From Hyphobacterium sp. CCMP332 (lineage in GTDB: Bacteria; Bacteroidota; Bacteroidia; Cytophagales; CCMP332): a DNA stretch of 64,000 nt. The DNA lies in the NCBI GenBank assembly GCA_014323545.1, contig CP058647.1, positions 1,714,001 to 1,778,000 of the forward strand, read 5' to 3'. The notes under the pieces were generated by a model. The model saw nothing but the letters and a program-made list of their open reading frames with translations, searched no databases and was not told where the DNA came from. The translations under genes were made by a program, and so were the position numbers. This document shows positions 9,794-18,299 of this stretch, piece by piece. The stretch's first letter is position 1. Each line of letters starts with the position of its first letter.

Positions 9794-10474
9794 CTAGTTA
9801 GCATCAATTACATCTCCTCCCAGGTTTGACTTTTCCTTCAGGTGCGCGGGTTGACCTTTATAATAGAGTTTTCCCCCTGTTGTTGCCTGGGCATCGAGCA
9901 TGTTTTCTGTTTTTACAAAAATCTCTCCTTGTGTAGTTGCTTTGGCCTTGAAGTTTTCAGAGTTTAGCTCATAGGCCTTGAGAGATGCATTGGTGCTTGA
10001 ACTTGCATCTACAATTTTAGACTTTCCTTTTAAACTCAGACTTGCGCTGGTGCTAAGACTAATTTCTGTGTAATTATAATCGAGTTCCAAATCGCCTTTA
10101 GAAGAACTTGAAGCGTTTATTAAAAGGGCGTCTCCTTTAAGGGCTTTATCCGTTGAAACATTGCAATTGTCTTTTAATGTTAATTCCTTAAGGTTTTTGA
10201 CATATACTTCTGCATAAACCTGGCCTTTTTCGTAAATACCGGTTTCCAGTTTTATAGAAAGCTCATAGGCTGACAATTCCGTCATCACCCTTGTTTCCGG
10301 CATATCACTAACATTTAATATTACTTTGTGAGCATCAGAATTAAATATTTTTACTTTAATGCCATCGCTCACCTCAAGTTTTTCGAAGGTGTCAAATTTT
10401 CTTTCGCTTTGATATTGTGCTTCAGCGATTACAAAGAATAATATTCCCAGTAAGGTTGTCGTTATCTTTTTCAT
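9794..10474 (-). CDS. DUF2807 (GIN domain) secreted protein
   Basis: 226 residues with an N-terminal signal peptide (MKKITTTLLGILFFVIAEAQ). The rest is a serine- and threonine-rich beta-solenoid-like sequence (ASSSSKGDLELDYN, TSASLSLKGKSK) typical of DUF2807, often annotated as putative auto-transporter adhesin or head-GIN domain protein. Predicted periplasmic or surface-exposed. It is divergent from the thioredoxin lipoprotein gene. The role is unknown. Confidence 0.85.
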   Translation of the reverse strand: MKKITTTLLGILFFVIAEAQYQSERKFDTFEKLEVSDGIKVKIFNSDAHKVILNVSDMPETRVMTELSAYELSIKLETGIYEKGQVYAEVYVKNLKELTLKDNCNVSTDKALKGDALLINASSSSKGDLELDYNYTEISLSTSASLSLKGKSKIVDASSSTNASLKAYELNSENFKAKATTQGEIFVKTENMLDAQATTGGKLYYKGQPAHLKEKSNLGGDVIDAN

Positions 10475-10556
10475 ATGTGAAAATTACGAATTATTGAATA
10501 TATTGTTGCCTCAACAATCGAAGATTTCTGCCCATTTATCTTTAAAATTATATACA

Positions 10557-11681
10557 ATGAAAGGTTTATTAGGAATAATATTACTCGGTCTGGTTTTAGT
10601 TTCCTGTCAAAATAAAGGCGGGAAGGAAGCCCCCAAATTCACAATAAACGGCCTTTTATCCAGCGCTGACTCCTCGATGGTTTACCTTATGTCGCGCGGC
10701 GATTCCTGGGAAATTAATGATTCTACAATTGTAAAAGATGGCTCTTTTGAATTCGCTGGCGAAGTTTTAGAGCCTGAAATGTATTATGTCCGTATTGGAC
10801 AGAGTCGCAGAAACATGATTCCAATCTTTCTTGAGAACACTGATTTTACATTAAAAGGAGATTTCGACAGCCTTGATGAAATAAGTGTTAAAGGTGGGGC
10901 ATTGCATTCCATTTATACTGATTATCAAAAAAGCCTAAAAACCTATGATGCCAGATTGAAAGCGCTTTACGATGATTATATGCTTGCAGATTCATTGGGA
11001 GATTTGGCTAAAATGGCGAAAATTGATACAATGTGGGAAGACCTTGACGATGAAAAAATGGCAAATATTAAAAATTATGCTTTTGAAAACAATACAAATG
11101 CTTTTGGCCCTTATCTCACTGTATCTTCTGAATTAAATTATAAAATGTCTCTCCCTGAGTTTGAAGAACTGTATTTGGCTTTTGATACCATTCTTGCGGG
11201 GTCAAAATATTACATTAAACTAAAAGATAGAATTAATACTCTGAAAAGCGTGGAAGTTGGTGTACAAATGCCTTCTTTTTCTCAAGAGGATACCAGTGGC
11301 AATATGATTAGCTCAGATAAGTTTAGAGGAAAATATTTACTAATTGATTTTTGGGCAAGCTGGTGTGGCCCTTGCAGACGGGAAAACCCCAATGTAGTTG
11401 CAATGTATAATGACTTGCACGATCAGGGTCCGGGGTTTGAGATTCTTGGAGTCTCCTTGGATGAATCCAAAGAAAACTGGATTAATGCCATTGAAGCAGA
11501 TGATTTAAGCTGGCCACATGTTTCCGATCTTAAAGGCTGGTCCAATTCAGTGGCGGATCAATACGGAGTAATGAGTATTCCACATACAGTACTTGTAGAT
11601 CCGGAAGGTATTATTATAGCCCACAAACTAAGAGGCGAAGAACTGCGCAATAAACTGGAATCTTTGTTAATGGAAAGCTGA
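10557..11681 (+). CDS. TlpA-family thiol-disulfide oxidoreductase lipoprotein (DUF4369 + thioredoxin)
   Basis: The ATG at 10557 starts a clean lipoprotein signal (MKGLLGIILLGLVLVSCQ); an in-frame ATG at 10494 would add 21 residues ahead of it and is unlikely. The 374-residue protein has an N-terminal DUF4369 region (about 27-130), a helical linker, and a C-terminal thioredoxin fold with WASWCGPC (Cys270 and Cys273) and a cis-Pro segment (MSIPHTVL). It is probably anchored in the periplasm and reduces or oxidises cysteines of exported proteins, as TlpA/ResA proteins do. Its stop abuts the stop of the convergent DUF3293 gene. Confidence 0.92.
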   Translation: MKGLLGIILLGLVLVSCQNKGGKEAPKFTINGLLSSADSSMVYLMSRGDSWEINDSTIVKDGSFEFAGEVLEPEMYYVRIGQSRRNMIPIFLENTDFTLKGDFDSLDEISVKGGALHSIYTDYQKSLKTYDARLKALYDDYMLADSLGDLAKMAKIDTMWEDLDDEKMANIKNYAFENNTNAFGPYLTVSSELNYKMSLPEFEELYLAFDTILAGSKYYIKLKDRINTLKSVEVGVQMPSFSQEDTSGNMISSDKFRGKYLLIDFWASWCGPCRRENPNVVAMYNDLHDQGPGFEILGVSLDESKENWINAIEADDLSWPHVSDLKGWSNSVADQYGVMSIPHTVLVDPEGIIIAHKLRGEELRNKLESLLMES

Positions 11682-12095
11682 TTAAAATTCGCTACAGTAT
11701 AGTAATTCTGGCGCTTTGTTTATTTCAGCGTATACAATTGCATTTTGAAGGTATTTTGATCCGAGTTCAATGGCAAAATTTCTTGTAATATTAAATACAC
11801 ACCAGCTTTCCTCGGGTTTCCAAAAATTTTGCTTCGATTTTCCTAATGCCGGATAGATTACATAGTCATTCTCGACTAAATCTTTTAGAAGTCTTAGATT
11901 TTGAATAAGATTATCTTCATAAGCACTTGGTACAGACCCTGGATTCCAGGCTGTAATAATTGAGTAATTCAGCCAGGTTTGCTTTTCCATTTCATAGTCA
12001 AGGCGTGAATTTATCACCCCGATTTTTACTGTCAATTCTAAAGGAAGAATATGATAGTCTGTTTCTGTATATGCCTTGATCAATTTTGAATCCAT
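11682..12095 (-). CDS. DUF3293 domain protein
   Basis: 137 residues, no signal peptide. The ITAWNPGS motif followed by N...NLRLLKDL and the LG....W.PEESW segment match DUF3293, a small cytoplasmic family of unknown function. It is convergent with the thioredoxin lipoprotein, with no bases between the two stop codons. The 165 bases between it and the pirin gene hold no feature I can recognise. Confidence 0.8.
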   Translation of the reverse strand: MDSKLIKAYTETDYHILPLELTVKIGVINSRLDYEMEKQTWLNYSIITAWNPGSVPSAYEDNLIQNLRLLKDLVENDYVIYPALGKSKQNFWKPEESWCVFNITRNFAIELGSKYLQNAIVYAEINKAPELLYCSEF

Positions 12096-12260
12096 GATCC
12101 TATCCTGTATATCAAATTGGTTTGTGCTGTACTTATTTTACGCTAATGGATGAAATAAAGATTACAGATTTCACCTATAATGTCCTTGCATGTAAGAGAA
12201 TCATTGAAATTGTCTCATTATGCATCAATGTACGAGAATCAGAAAGTCCGCCTCTAAAGC

Positions 12261-12968
12261 TTAATTCATTGGAATTTCAATTATCAATAGCTCGGAGTCT
12301 TGCAAAAGCTGAACCCCGATTTCTTCACAATCGGCGATTGCTGCAGCATCTCTTTTAGATAATATGGCTTCGTTAATCTTGACTTCACCTTCAATAACTA
12401 ATATATAAACGCCATTTCCTCTATTATGTATGGTATAGTTCGCTGAATTTCCTTTTTCAAAATGTCCCAGGGAAAACCATGCATCCTGATTTATCCATAA
12501 AGCATCATCATTATCCGGTGCCACAACTGTTTGCCATTTGTTTACTCTTTCATTTATCGAAAATTTCTTTTGGTCATGTCGCGGTTCAATATTTTTATCT
12601 TTCGGAAGCACCCAAATTTGTAAAAAATTGACATTTTCACTTTTGGAGGCATTGTACTCAGAGTGGGTAATTCCCCTACCTGCTGACATAATTTGAACAT
12701 CTCCTGTATTGATAATTCCCTCAGTGCCCGTACTGTCACGGTGAGCAAGTGCACCTTTTAGGGGTATGGATACTATTTCCATATTATTATGAGGATGGGT
12801 TCCAAAACCTGCCCCGGCAGCAACCACATCGTCATTTAAAACCCTCAACAAGCCAAAGCCTATTTTATCAGGATTGTAATAATGTGCAAAACTAAAGCTG
12901 TGATGAGTATCCAACCATCCGTGATTGGCATGCCCCCTGCTTTCTGATTTGTGTATTTCTATATGCAT
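12261..12968 (-). CDS. Pirin family bicupin protein
   Basis: 235 residues. The N-terminal cupin carries the pirin motif FGTHPHNNMEIVS and the downstream HSEYN, which supply the metal-binding His residues; the LNDDVVAAG and GRGITHSEYN context matches the YhhW/YhaK subgroup. Some members have quercetin 2,3-dioxygenase activity in vitro; the in vivo role is usually unknown. The gene starts 3 bases after the nitroreductase stop codon, so the two are likely one transcript with a redox or stress role. Confidence 0.92.
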   Translation of the reverse strand: MHIEIHKSESRGHANHGWLDTHHSFSFAHYYNPDKIGFGLLRVLNDDVVAAGAGFGTHPHNNMEIVSIPLKGALAHRDSTGTEGIINTGDVQIMSAGRGITHSEYNASKSENVNFLQIWVLPKDKNIEPRHDQKKFSINERVNKWQTVVAPDNDDALWINQDAWFSLGHFEKGNSANYTIHNRGNGVYILVIEGEVKINEAILSKRDAAAIADCEEIGVQLLQDSELLIIEIPMN

Positions 12969-12971
12969 ACT

Positions 12972-13565
12972 TTATTGATTAAATTCTTCAAAAAATACTT
13001 TCTTTTCAAGCCTCTTCCTTCTTTGCTGTGAAAGCTCCTTTTGTTTCAAAGCCTCATCCAAGATTTCAGGATCTCCACGAAATCCGATTGCAAGAACGCT
13101 CATTACCTGATATGGGCTCTTGATTTTGAATGATTCGCCTACTTTATCAACGTCAAATCCCCCCATTTGATGAACATTTAATCCCAACCTCTCTGCTTCA
13201 AGTGATAAAAATGCCACCGATTGCCCCAAATCATATTGAGCAAATTTATTGAACTTGCCGTTGCGTTCAAGTTCTGTAATTGAAAGTGTCAATATCAAAG
13301 CGCCTGCATTTTTTGCCCAGGAAGAATTTCCACTGCTCAAAGACTCCAATATCAATTCAAAATTTTTACTCCCTTTTAAGCCTACAATAAATGCCCATGG
13401 CTGTTCATTGTAACTTGATGGTGCCCAACGTGCCGCTTCTAGTACTTGAAGAATAGTATCTTTCTCAAGTTTTTTAGCTGCAAAGGCTCTTCCGCTCCAC
13501 CTGCTGGCTATTTCATCTAATAGTTCAAAATTTAAATCCTCTTTAATCTTCATCTTTTTATTCAT
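12972..13565 (-). CDS. Nitroreductase family FMN-dependent oxidoreductase
   Basis: From the ATG at 13565 the protein is 197 residues (MNKKMKIKEDLNFELLDEI); an upstream in-frame start would add 22 residues that look like leader sequence, and an ATG at 13553 is a close alternative. Family features are RWSGRAF, the FMN/substrate loop RWAPSSYNEQPWAFIVG, and LGLNVHQMGGFD. Enzymes of this family are cytoplasmic flavoproteins that reduce nitro compounds, quinones or enones with NAD(P)H. It leads a two-gene unit with pirin. Confidence 0.88.
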   Translation of the reverse strand: MNKKMKIKEDLNFELLDEIASRWSGRAFAAKKLEKDTILQVLEAARWAPSSYNEQPWAFIVGLKGSKNFELILESLSSGNSSWAKNAGALILTLSITELERNGKFNKFAQYDLGQSVAFLSLEAERLGLNVHQMGGFDVDKVGESFKIKSPYQVMSVLAIGFRGDPEILDEALKQKELSQQRRKRLEKKVFFEEFNQ

Positions 13566-13637
13566 TGTCTTATGTATTAATGCAAAATGAGCACAAACTG
13601 TTGCATAAAGAATTAAATATGTTTTTTTCAACCATTA

Positions 13638-13669
13638 TTTTGTCAGTAACAAAAATACTATGATATTTG
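13638..13669 (+). promoter_or_regulatory. Bacteroidota-type promoter of the rpsP operon
   Basis: TTTG at 13638-13641, 20 bases, then GATATTTG at 13662-13669, which matches the -33 TTTG / -7 TAnnTTTG consensus of Bacteroidota with one mismatch. The predicted transcript starts near 13676, about 48 bases before the rpsP ATG. A hairpin (GATGGA 13686-13691 with TCCATC 13697-13702) falls in the leader. Confidence 0.6.
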
Positions 13670-13685
13670 CAGCTTGATTTTTTTA

Positions 13686-13702
13686 GATGGACGAGTTCCA
13701 TC
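13686..13702 (+). promoter_or_regulatory. Stem-loop in the rpsP leader
   Basis: A 6-base-pair perfect stem (GATGGA/TCCATC) with a 5-base loop sits 22 bases before the rpsP ATG, inside the predicted 5' untranslated region. Autoregulatory leaders are known for many ribosomal protein operons. Whether S16 binds here is inference. Confidence 0.35.
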
Positions 13703-13723
13703 ATCATGTTGAAATAAAATACA

Positions 13724-14497
13724 ATGGCAGTAAAAATTAGACTGAAAAGAAGAGGCCGTAAAAAATTGGCCATGTTTGATGTAGTAGTCGCCGACTCCCG
13801 CTCTCCAAGGGATGGAAAATTTATCGAAAGAATAGGCACCTACAATCCCAATACCAACCCCGCAACTATAGAACTCAACGAAGACAAAGCATTTGACTGG
13901 GTCATGAAAGGTGCACAACCTACAGATACAGTTAGAGCTATGTTGTCTTATAGGGGTATTCTGTTGAAAAAGCATTTGCAAATCGGTGTGTTAAAAGGCG
14001 CAATTTCTCAGGAAGATGCTGATAAAAAGTTTGATACCTGGTTGAAACAGAAAGAAAAAGCCATTGAGAATAAGAGAACAGGCCTTGCAGAAGCAGAAGA
14101 GAAAATGCGAAAAGACAGAATCGCTGCAGAGAAAAAAGTTAATGAAGCTCGTGCTGAAGCTTTAAGGAAGAAAAAAGAAGAAGCTGTAGAAGCACTTAAA
14201 GAAGAGATTTCTGAAGAGGCGGAAGAAAGTGAATTGTCAGAAGAGGCGGAAGAAGCGGTTGCACAAACTGAAGCCCCCACTGAAGCAGAACAGGAAAAAG
14301 CTGAGGAGAAAGTAAGTGAAGAGGTTAAAGCTGAAGCCCCTGCAGAAGAGGAAAAAGAAGAAACTAAAGCTGAAGCAGCAGTAGAAGAAAAGAAAGAAGA
14401 GACTGAAGCTCCGAAAGAGGAGAAGAAAGAGGAAGTTAAGGCTGAAGCTCCTGCAGAAGAGAAAAAAGAAGAAGCTCAAGAAGATAAAAAGGACTAA
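13724..14497 (+). CDS. rpsP: 30S ribosomal protein bS16 with a long Lys/Glu/Ala-rich C-terminal extension
   Basis: The first about 90 residues are a normal bS16 ([42 protein letters not shown]). The protein then continues to 257 residues, about three times the usual 80-90. The extension is helical up to about residue 155 ([22 protein letters not shown]) and then low-complexity, made of E, K, A and P, including two near copies of [12 protein letters not shown]. Bacteroidota bS16 proteins often carry such tails, but this one is long. It is the first gene of rpsP-rimM-trmD-rplS. The tail is in frame and uses codons like the core, so it looks like real coding sequence. Confidence 0.95.
   Translation: MAVKIRLKRRGRKKLAMFDVVVADSRSPRDGKFIERIGTYNPNTNPATIELNEDKAFDWVMKGAQPTDTVRAMLSYRGILLKKHLQIGVLKGAISQEDADKKFDTWLKQKEKAIENKRTGLAEAEEKMRKDRIAAEKKVNEARAEALRKKKEEAVEALKEEISEEAEESELSEEAEEAVAQTEAPTEAEQEKAEEKVSEEVKAEAPAEEEKEETKAEAAVEEKKEETEAPKEEKKEEVKAEAPAEEKKEEAQEDKKD
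14321..14472 (+). repeat. Imperfect tandem repeat in the rpsP extension
   Basis: Two related units of about 41 bases (14321-14361 and 14432-14472) encode [13 protein letters not shown] and [13 protein letters not shown], with further purine-rich GAAGAAAAG-type repeats in between. Slippage on such sequence is a likely source of length change in the tail. Confidence 0.7.
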
Positions 14498-14511
14498 GCT
14501 CCTAAATTGTA

Positions 14512-15051
14512 ATGGATAGCGACCAATTTTTTAAAATCGGTCATATCTCCAGAGTTCACGGAAATGACGGTAAGGTATACATTAAACTGGATGTAGATCA
14601 ACCCGAGCATTATGAAGAAATGGAATCGGTTTTTCTCGACCTGGAGAATAAGCCGGTTCCTTTTTTTATTGAATATATTAGACAGACCCCCAATGGGCCA
14701 TTAATCAAATTTGAAGATATTCATGACCGTGATGAAGCGCAGCGTTTTGTCGGGGCATCTCTTCTATTACCTATAGATGAACTTCCGGATCTCGACAATG
14801 GCCGTTTTTATTTCCACGAACTAATTGGAGCCCAATTGCTTGACAGAAAAGAGGGTGCATTAGGAACTATCCAGTTGATTTATGATCAGACCAGCCAGAT
14901 TCTTTTAGGTGTCGACAAGAACGGGGCGGAAATACTTGTTCCGCTTGTTGATGAATTTGAGCCCTACTTTCAAAGAAAAAAGAATGTCCTGGAAATGAAC
15001 TTGCCGGAAGGATTGAGTAATATTAATGCCTCGATAACAGATGCGAATTGA
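14512..15051 (+). CDS. rimM: Ribosome maturation factor RimM
   Basis: 179 residues. The N-terminal domain shows FKIGHISRVHGNDGKVYIK, matching the IG.I...HG.KG motif of RimM, and the C-terminal PRC-barrel has FYFHELIGAQL and ILVPLVDEF. RimM binds bS19 and helps mature the 30S head domain in the cytoplasm. It begins 14 bases after rpsP and overlaps the trmD start by 11 bases, so translation is probably coupled. Confidence 0.95.
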   Translation: MDSDQFFKIGHISRVHGNDGKVYIKLDVDQPEHYEEMESVFLDLENKPVPFFIEYIRQTPNGPLIKFEDIHDRDEAQRFVGASLLLPIDELPDLDNGRFYFHELIGAQLLDRKEGALGTIQLIYDQTSQILLGVDKNGAEILVPLVDEFEPYFQRKKNVLEMNLPEGLSNINASITDAN

Positions 15052-15742
15052 TATAATCACATGCTTGCCAACCATACTTGATAGTTATTTCAACCAGTCT
15101 ATCATTAAAAGAGCCAGAGAGAAAAACCATGTTGATCTACAGGTTCATGACTTGCGTGTCTATAGCAATGATAAACACAAAAAAGTAGATGATTATGCTT
15201 ATGGTTTTGGTGCGGGAATGGTGCTGCAAATCCAACCGATTGACGATTGCATTTCTAGTTTAAAATCAAAACGCAATTATGATGCAGTGATATATTTATC
15301 TCCTGATGGGAGCGTATTTAATCAGGGATTGGCCAATGAATGGTCGACAAAATTTAAAAATATAATATTGCTTTGTGGTCATTATAAAGGTGTAGATGAG
15401 CGGGTAAGAGAACACCTAGTTGATTTTGAAATAAGCATAGGTGATTATGTGCTATCCGGAGGAGAGTTGGCTGCTGCTGTTGTTTCCGATGCCCTGATTC
15501 GCCTCATTCCCGGTGTTCTTAACGATGAAACTTCGGCATTGAGTGATTCTTTTCAAGATGATCTTATTGCGCCCCCGGTATATTCCAGACCAGCAGAATA
15601 CAAAAGTTGGAAAGTCCCTGAAGTTCTAAAATCCGGCAATCAAAAAAAGGTTGAGGAATGGAATTTGAATATGGCACTGCAAAGAACCAAAGAAAGAAGA
15701 CCCGAATTATATCAAAAAATAATAAATCATAAGGATAAATAG
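15041..15742 (+). CDS. trmD: tRNA (guanine-N1)-methyltransferase TrmD
   Basis: 233 residues with SPOUT/TrmD motifs: MRIDIITCLP start, YGFGAGMVLQ, LLCGHYKGVDERV, and the trefoil-knot segment ISIGDYVLSGGELAA. It methylates G37 of tRNAs with CNN anticodons, using SAM, which prevents frameshifting. The start overlaps rimM by 11 bases in another frame. Length and motifs are normal. Confidence 0.97.
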   Translation: MRIDIITCLPTILDSYFNQSIIKRAREKNHVDLQVHDLRVYSNDKHKKVDDYAYGFGAGMVLQIQPIDDCISSLKSKRNYDAVIYLSPDGSVFNQGLANEWSTKFKNIILLCGHYKGVDERVREHLVDFEISIGDYVLSGGELAAAVVSDALIRLIPGVLNDETSALSDSFQDDLIAPPVYSRPAEYKSWKVPEVLKSGNQKKVEEWNLNMALQRTKERRPELYQKIINHKDK

Positions 15743-15763
15743 TTCTTTAAAAGTTAAATTTTC

Positions 15764-15771
15764 TATATTTG
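15764..15771 (+). promoter_or_regulatory. -7 element (TATATTTG) upstream of rplS
   Basis: TATATTTG is an exact match to TAnnTTTG and lies 36 bases before the rplS ATG, after trmD has ended. A clear TTG box 19-21 bases upstream is not present (TTCTTT instead). It suggests that rplS can be transcribed alone as well as from the rpsP promoter. Confidence 0.5.
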
Positions 15772-15807
15772 CAGTCCGTTTTTGGAAATGGCCACAATAC
15801 GTCAGTT

Positions 15808-16167
15808 ATGAACGAAATAATAAAACTTGTAGAGAAAGAATTAACACCTGATACCAGGGAGAATTTCCCAAAATTTTCAGCCGGTGATACTATCAATGTT
15901 CACGTGAAAATTAAAGAGGGAAACAAGGAAAGAATTCAGCAATTCAAAGGAACTGTAATTCAAAGAAAAGGCGAAGGCAGCAATAGCGAAACTTTTACTG
16001 TTAGAAAAGTGTCAAATGGTGTTGGAGTAGAAAGAATTTTTCCTGTTTTGTCACCGGCAATTGATAAAATTGAATTGGTAAGAAAAGGAAAAGTAAGAAA
16101 ATCCAGAATTTACTACATGAGAGGAAGAGCAGGTAAGGCGGCACGAATTAGAGAGAAAAGAGGATAA
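15808..16167 (+). CDS. rplS: 50S ribosomal protein bL19
   Basis: From the ATG at 15808 the protein is 119 residues ([15 protein letters not shown]), the normal bL19 length. The open frame reaches back to a TTG at 15769, but that overlaps the promoter element and is not conserved. Motifs: [39 protein letters not shown] and the basic C-terminus. bL19 sits at the 30S-50S interface. It is the last gene of the operon, followed by a strong terminator. Confidence 0.96.
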   Translation: MNEIIKLVEKELTPDTRENFPKFSAGDTINVHVKIKEGNKERIQQFKGTVIQRKGEGSNSETFTVRKVSNGVGVERIFPVLSPAIDKIELVRKGKVRKSRIYYMRGRAGKAARIREKRG

Positions 16168-16186
16168 TATCCTCAGTATAATATTA

Positions 16187-16218
16187 AAACCCCGGCCAAC
16201 ACCGGGGTTTATTTTTTT
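16187..16218. terminator. Rho-independent terminator after rplS
   Basis: A perfect 9-base stem AAACCCCGG (16187-16195) / CCGGGGTTT (16202-16210) with a 6-base loop is followed by ATTTTTTT. The stem overlaps the stop codon of the convergent multicopper oxidase gene and has A residues on the other side, so it may serve both strands. Confidence 0.92.
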
Positions 16219-17399
16219 ACCAGCTTTCTAAGTACTGGCTCTTTTCCATTTTCAAATAGTTTTATAATGTAAATGCCACTTGTCAGGTCTTCAAGATTAA
16301 TAATTTCTTCTCTCGAGACCTCCTTTTTAAGTAGGCGTTTGCCGTTCAGGTCGAAAATTTCAACTGTGCCTCCTCCTATTTCACCCTGATAGTTTAATAC
16401 CTCAGCAAAAGGGTTAGGGTAAAAATAGTTTATCTGCTCTTTTTCAATTTCCAATGGAGATAAACGGTTTACCACTATTGGCACATACTCTTTTCCCCAG
16501 ATCTTATCCTGATACATAGATAAATACTGTATTTCGATACTATCGTTTAGTATTTGAGTGGCTTCGAAAAGAACGCCGTAGCGCTCACCAGGGAAAATCC
16601 TAAGAGTGTCGTTGATTATAACATTAGGCAACGCTCTACCATCAGAAGTAATTTGGGAAGTTGTGATTCCCTGAGGAAATAGGTATTGGTTAATTCCATA
16701 ACCAACGTTCATCAATCTAAGAAGGATTTTTTCTCCTACATAAGCATTGTAAATTGAAGTTGAAGAATCTGCCTTTATGTCCTGTTTCGATTTGCCATTA
16801 ACATGGAAGTAATCCGGTTCATAACTTGTAAAAGCACCGATAGAAGTATAGTCGTCGTGCCAGGATTTATCAACTTCAATATTTAGCCATTCAAAATCGC
16901 GATCATATGTTGGGCCTCCCGGATAAACCTCTTTAATATTATTTGCCAATCTCACTATTACTGCTCCGTACATGCCAAGTTGTAAATGCAATACGGTTCC
17001 TACATGACAGTGATATAAATAATTGCCCGATTGCGTCGCTCTGAAAGAATAGGTCCCTGTTTGGTTCGGTTGTATAAAAAATGAAGTAGATGGAACCCCG
17101 TCATTAGCCTGATCTACGTCCAAGCCGTGTAAATGAATTGTGTGTGCTTCAAAACTTGGATTAGTCATGTTAATAATGACCGAATCGCCCACGTTACAAT
17201 AGATTGTGGGGCCGGGAAGAATTGCTTCTGTTGTGGTAGTATCATTTAGGTCTCTAAAACCCCAAAAATTCAGGGTGTCTCCAGTCCAAAGAAGTGAAAT
17301 GCCGTCCATGCGTGATTCAAAATCATATTGAACGATACTTTGAGTTTGAGCAGCACTGAATACTGTTGTGAAAAGCAATATAGTTAATAGATACCTCAT
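16209..17399 (-). CDS. Multicopper oxidase subunit with type 1 copper site and T9SS sorting domain
   Basis: 396 residues with a signal peptide (MRYLLTILLFTTVFSAAQ). The first cupredoxin domain has HTIHLHG (His86, His89, His91) and YHCHVGTVLHLQLGM (HCH at 130-132, His138, Met143), a full type 1 copper site plus two of the four HxH motifs of a trinuclear cluster. A second cupredoxin domain follows (PGERYGVLFEA). The last about 75 residues (FYPNPFAEVLNYQGE ... KLVKK) are a type A T9SS sorting domain, so it is exported to the surface. It overlaps the preceding gene by 4 bases (ATGA), and that gene carries the two missing HxH motifs. Confidence 0.88.
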   Translation of the reverse strand: MRYLLTILLFTTVFSAAQTQSIVQYDFESRMDGISLLWTGDTLNFWGFRDLNDTTTTEAILPGPTIYCNVGDSVIINMTNPSFEAHTIHLHGLDVDQANDGVPSTSFFIQPNQTGTYSFRATQSGNYLYHCHVGTVLHLQLGMYGAVIVRLANNIKEVYPGGPTYDRDFEWLNIEVDKSWHDDYTSIGAFTSYEPDYFHVNGKSKQDIKADSSTSIYNAYVGEKILLRLMNVGYGINQYLFPQGITTSQITSDGRALPNVIINDTLRIFPGERYGVLFEATQILNDSIEIQYLSMYQDKIWGKEYVPIVVNRLSPLEIEKEQINYFYPNPFAEVLNYQGEIGGGTVEIFDLNGKRLLKKEVSREEIINLEDLTSGIYIIKLFENGKEPVLRKLVKK

Positions 17400-18259
17400 G
17401 GGTCTATATCCATCATCACCATCATGCCATTTGGATAATTCCCTCCGCCTGTAGTAGCTACCAGATTGTGATCGTGAACCGGGTATTTACCTTCCTGGTG
17501 TGGTATTAATAAATAGACCTGATATTCGGCAGATTTTATCGGAATGGAATCTTTCTTTCGTCCTACCAATTCAGGGCTTTTACTTGATTGCAAAATGTCC
17601 ACATGATAACCATGAAAATGAATTGCATGGTACATAAAGCCGGAATTAATTACAAAAATATAAATTGTGTCTCCTACATTGCCTACGACTTTTGCTAAAC
17701 TATCCTGTGAGATTTTTGGATGTGTCTGATCATTTATAGTGAAATAATCAGGATTAAAACTGTCGATATCGACACCTAGCCCATTCCCAATTGCAAGGTT
17801 GAAGTCGCTTTGCAATTCATTGAGATTCCAGATAAAATAATTTGTAGGATCATCCCACACCTTAATGAATGATTTGAGGCCAAGAAGCCGGTGTTTTTCC
17901 TGACTATCAAAAAAAGTAATTATCCTATTTGTGTCAGACTGTATGCTGAGTACCACTGAATCGAATGCTTGAATAATTCCGGTACTTAGAGATAATCCAT
18001 CAATAACAATATTGTGTTGAGCAGTATCCTGGTTCAGAATTGTGAGTTCAAGTGTGTCTTCGGGCAATAATTCTATGAAATCGTTTTTGGGAGAAAAGGT
18101 GTCCGAGCTATTAAATGCCAGAAAAGAGAATGCGTTAAAACCCAAAGGGTGAAAGGAGATTTCACCTCGGTTTATATATAATTTGCTGCTTTTAACTTCG
18201 GCCTCAGCTTTAAATAAAAGCAAGGTAAATACCAATAAATACCAATACCTCTTTGACAT
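17396..18259 (-). CDS. Multicopper oxidase-like partner with HFH and HDH motifs
   Basis: 287 residues with a signal peptide (MSKRYWYLLVFTLLLFKAEA). The first cupredoxin-like half has no recognisable copper ligands. The second half has YHAIHFHGYHV (His211, His214, His216) and YPVHDHNLVATTGGGNYPNGM (His262, His264). The HDH replaces the HCH of a type 1 site, so this protein could supply trinuclear-cluster ligands but not type 1 copper. It overlaps the start of the downstream oxidase gene by 4 bases, implying coupled translation and likely a complex. It has no T9SS domain of its own. Confidence 0.82.
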   Translation of the reverse strand: MSKRYWYLLVFTLLLFKAEAEVKSSKLYINRGEISFHPLGFNAFSFLAFNSSDTFSPKNDFIELLPEDTLELTILNQDTAQHNIVIDGLSLSTGIIQAFDSVVLSIQSDTNRIITFFDSQEKHRLLGLKSFIKVWDDPTNYFIWNLNELQSDFNLAIGNGLGVDIDSFNPDYFTINDQTHPKISQDSLAKVVGNVGDTIYIFVINSGFMYHAIHFHGYHVDILQSSKSPELVGRKKDSIPIKSAEYQVYLLIPHQEGKYPVHDHNLVATTGGGNYPNGMMVMMDIDP

Positions 18260-18299
18260 TTGGTGTAAATTTACATCTGCGATATTAAATAGACCAATA

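Noticed and set aside
12122-12358. 78-codon plus-strand frame overlapping the pirin gene
   Set aside because: Its second half is antisense to the conserved pirin C-terminus and the product has no recognisable features; it is a shadow frame.
14008-14479. Long minus-strand frames rich in Ser, Phe and Leu opposite rpsP
   Set aside because: They are the antisense reading of the repetitive GAA/AAG codons in the bS16 tail, not genes.
15896-15912. CACGTG palindrome inside rplS (possible third parS)
   Set aside because: Only the inner TTCACGTGAA fits; the outer bases differ from the parS consensus at about five positions, and the site is inside a conserved coding sequence.
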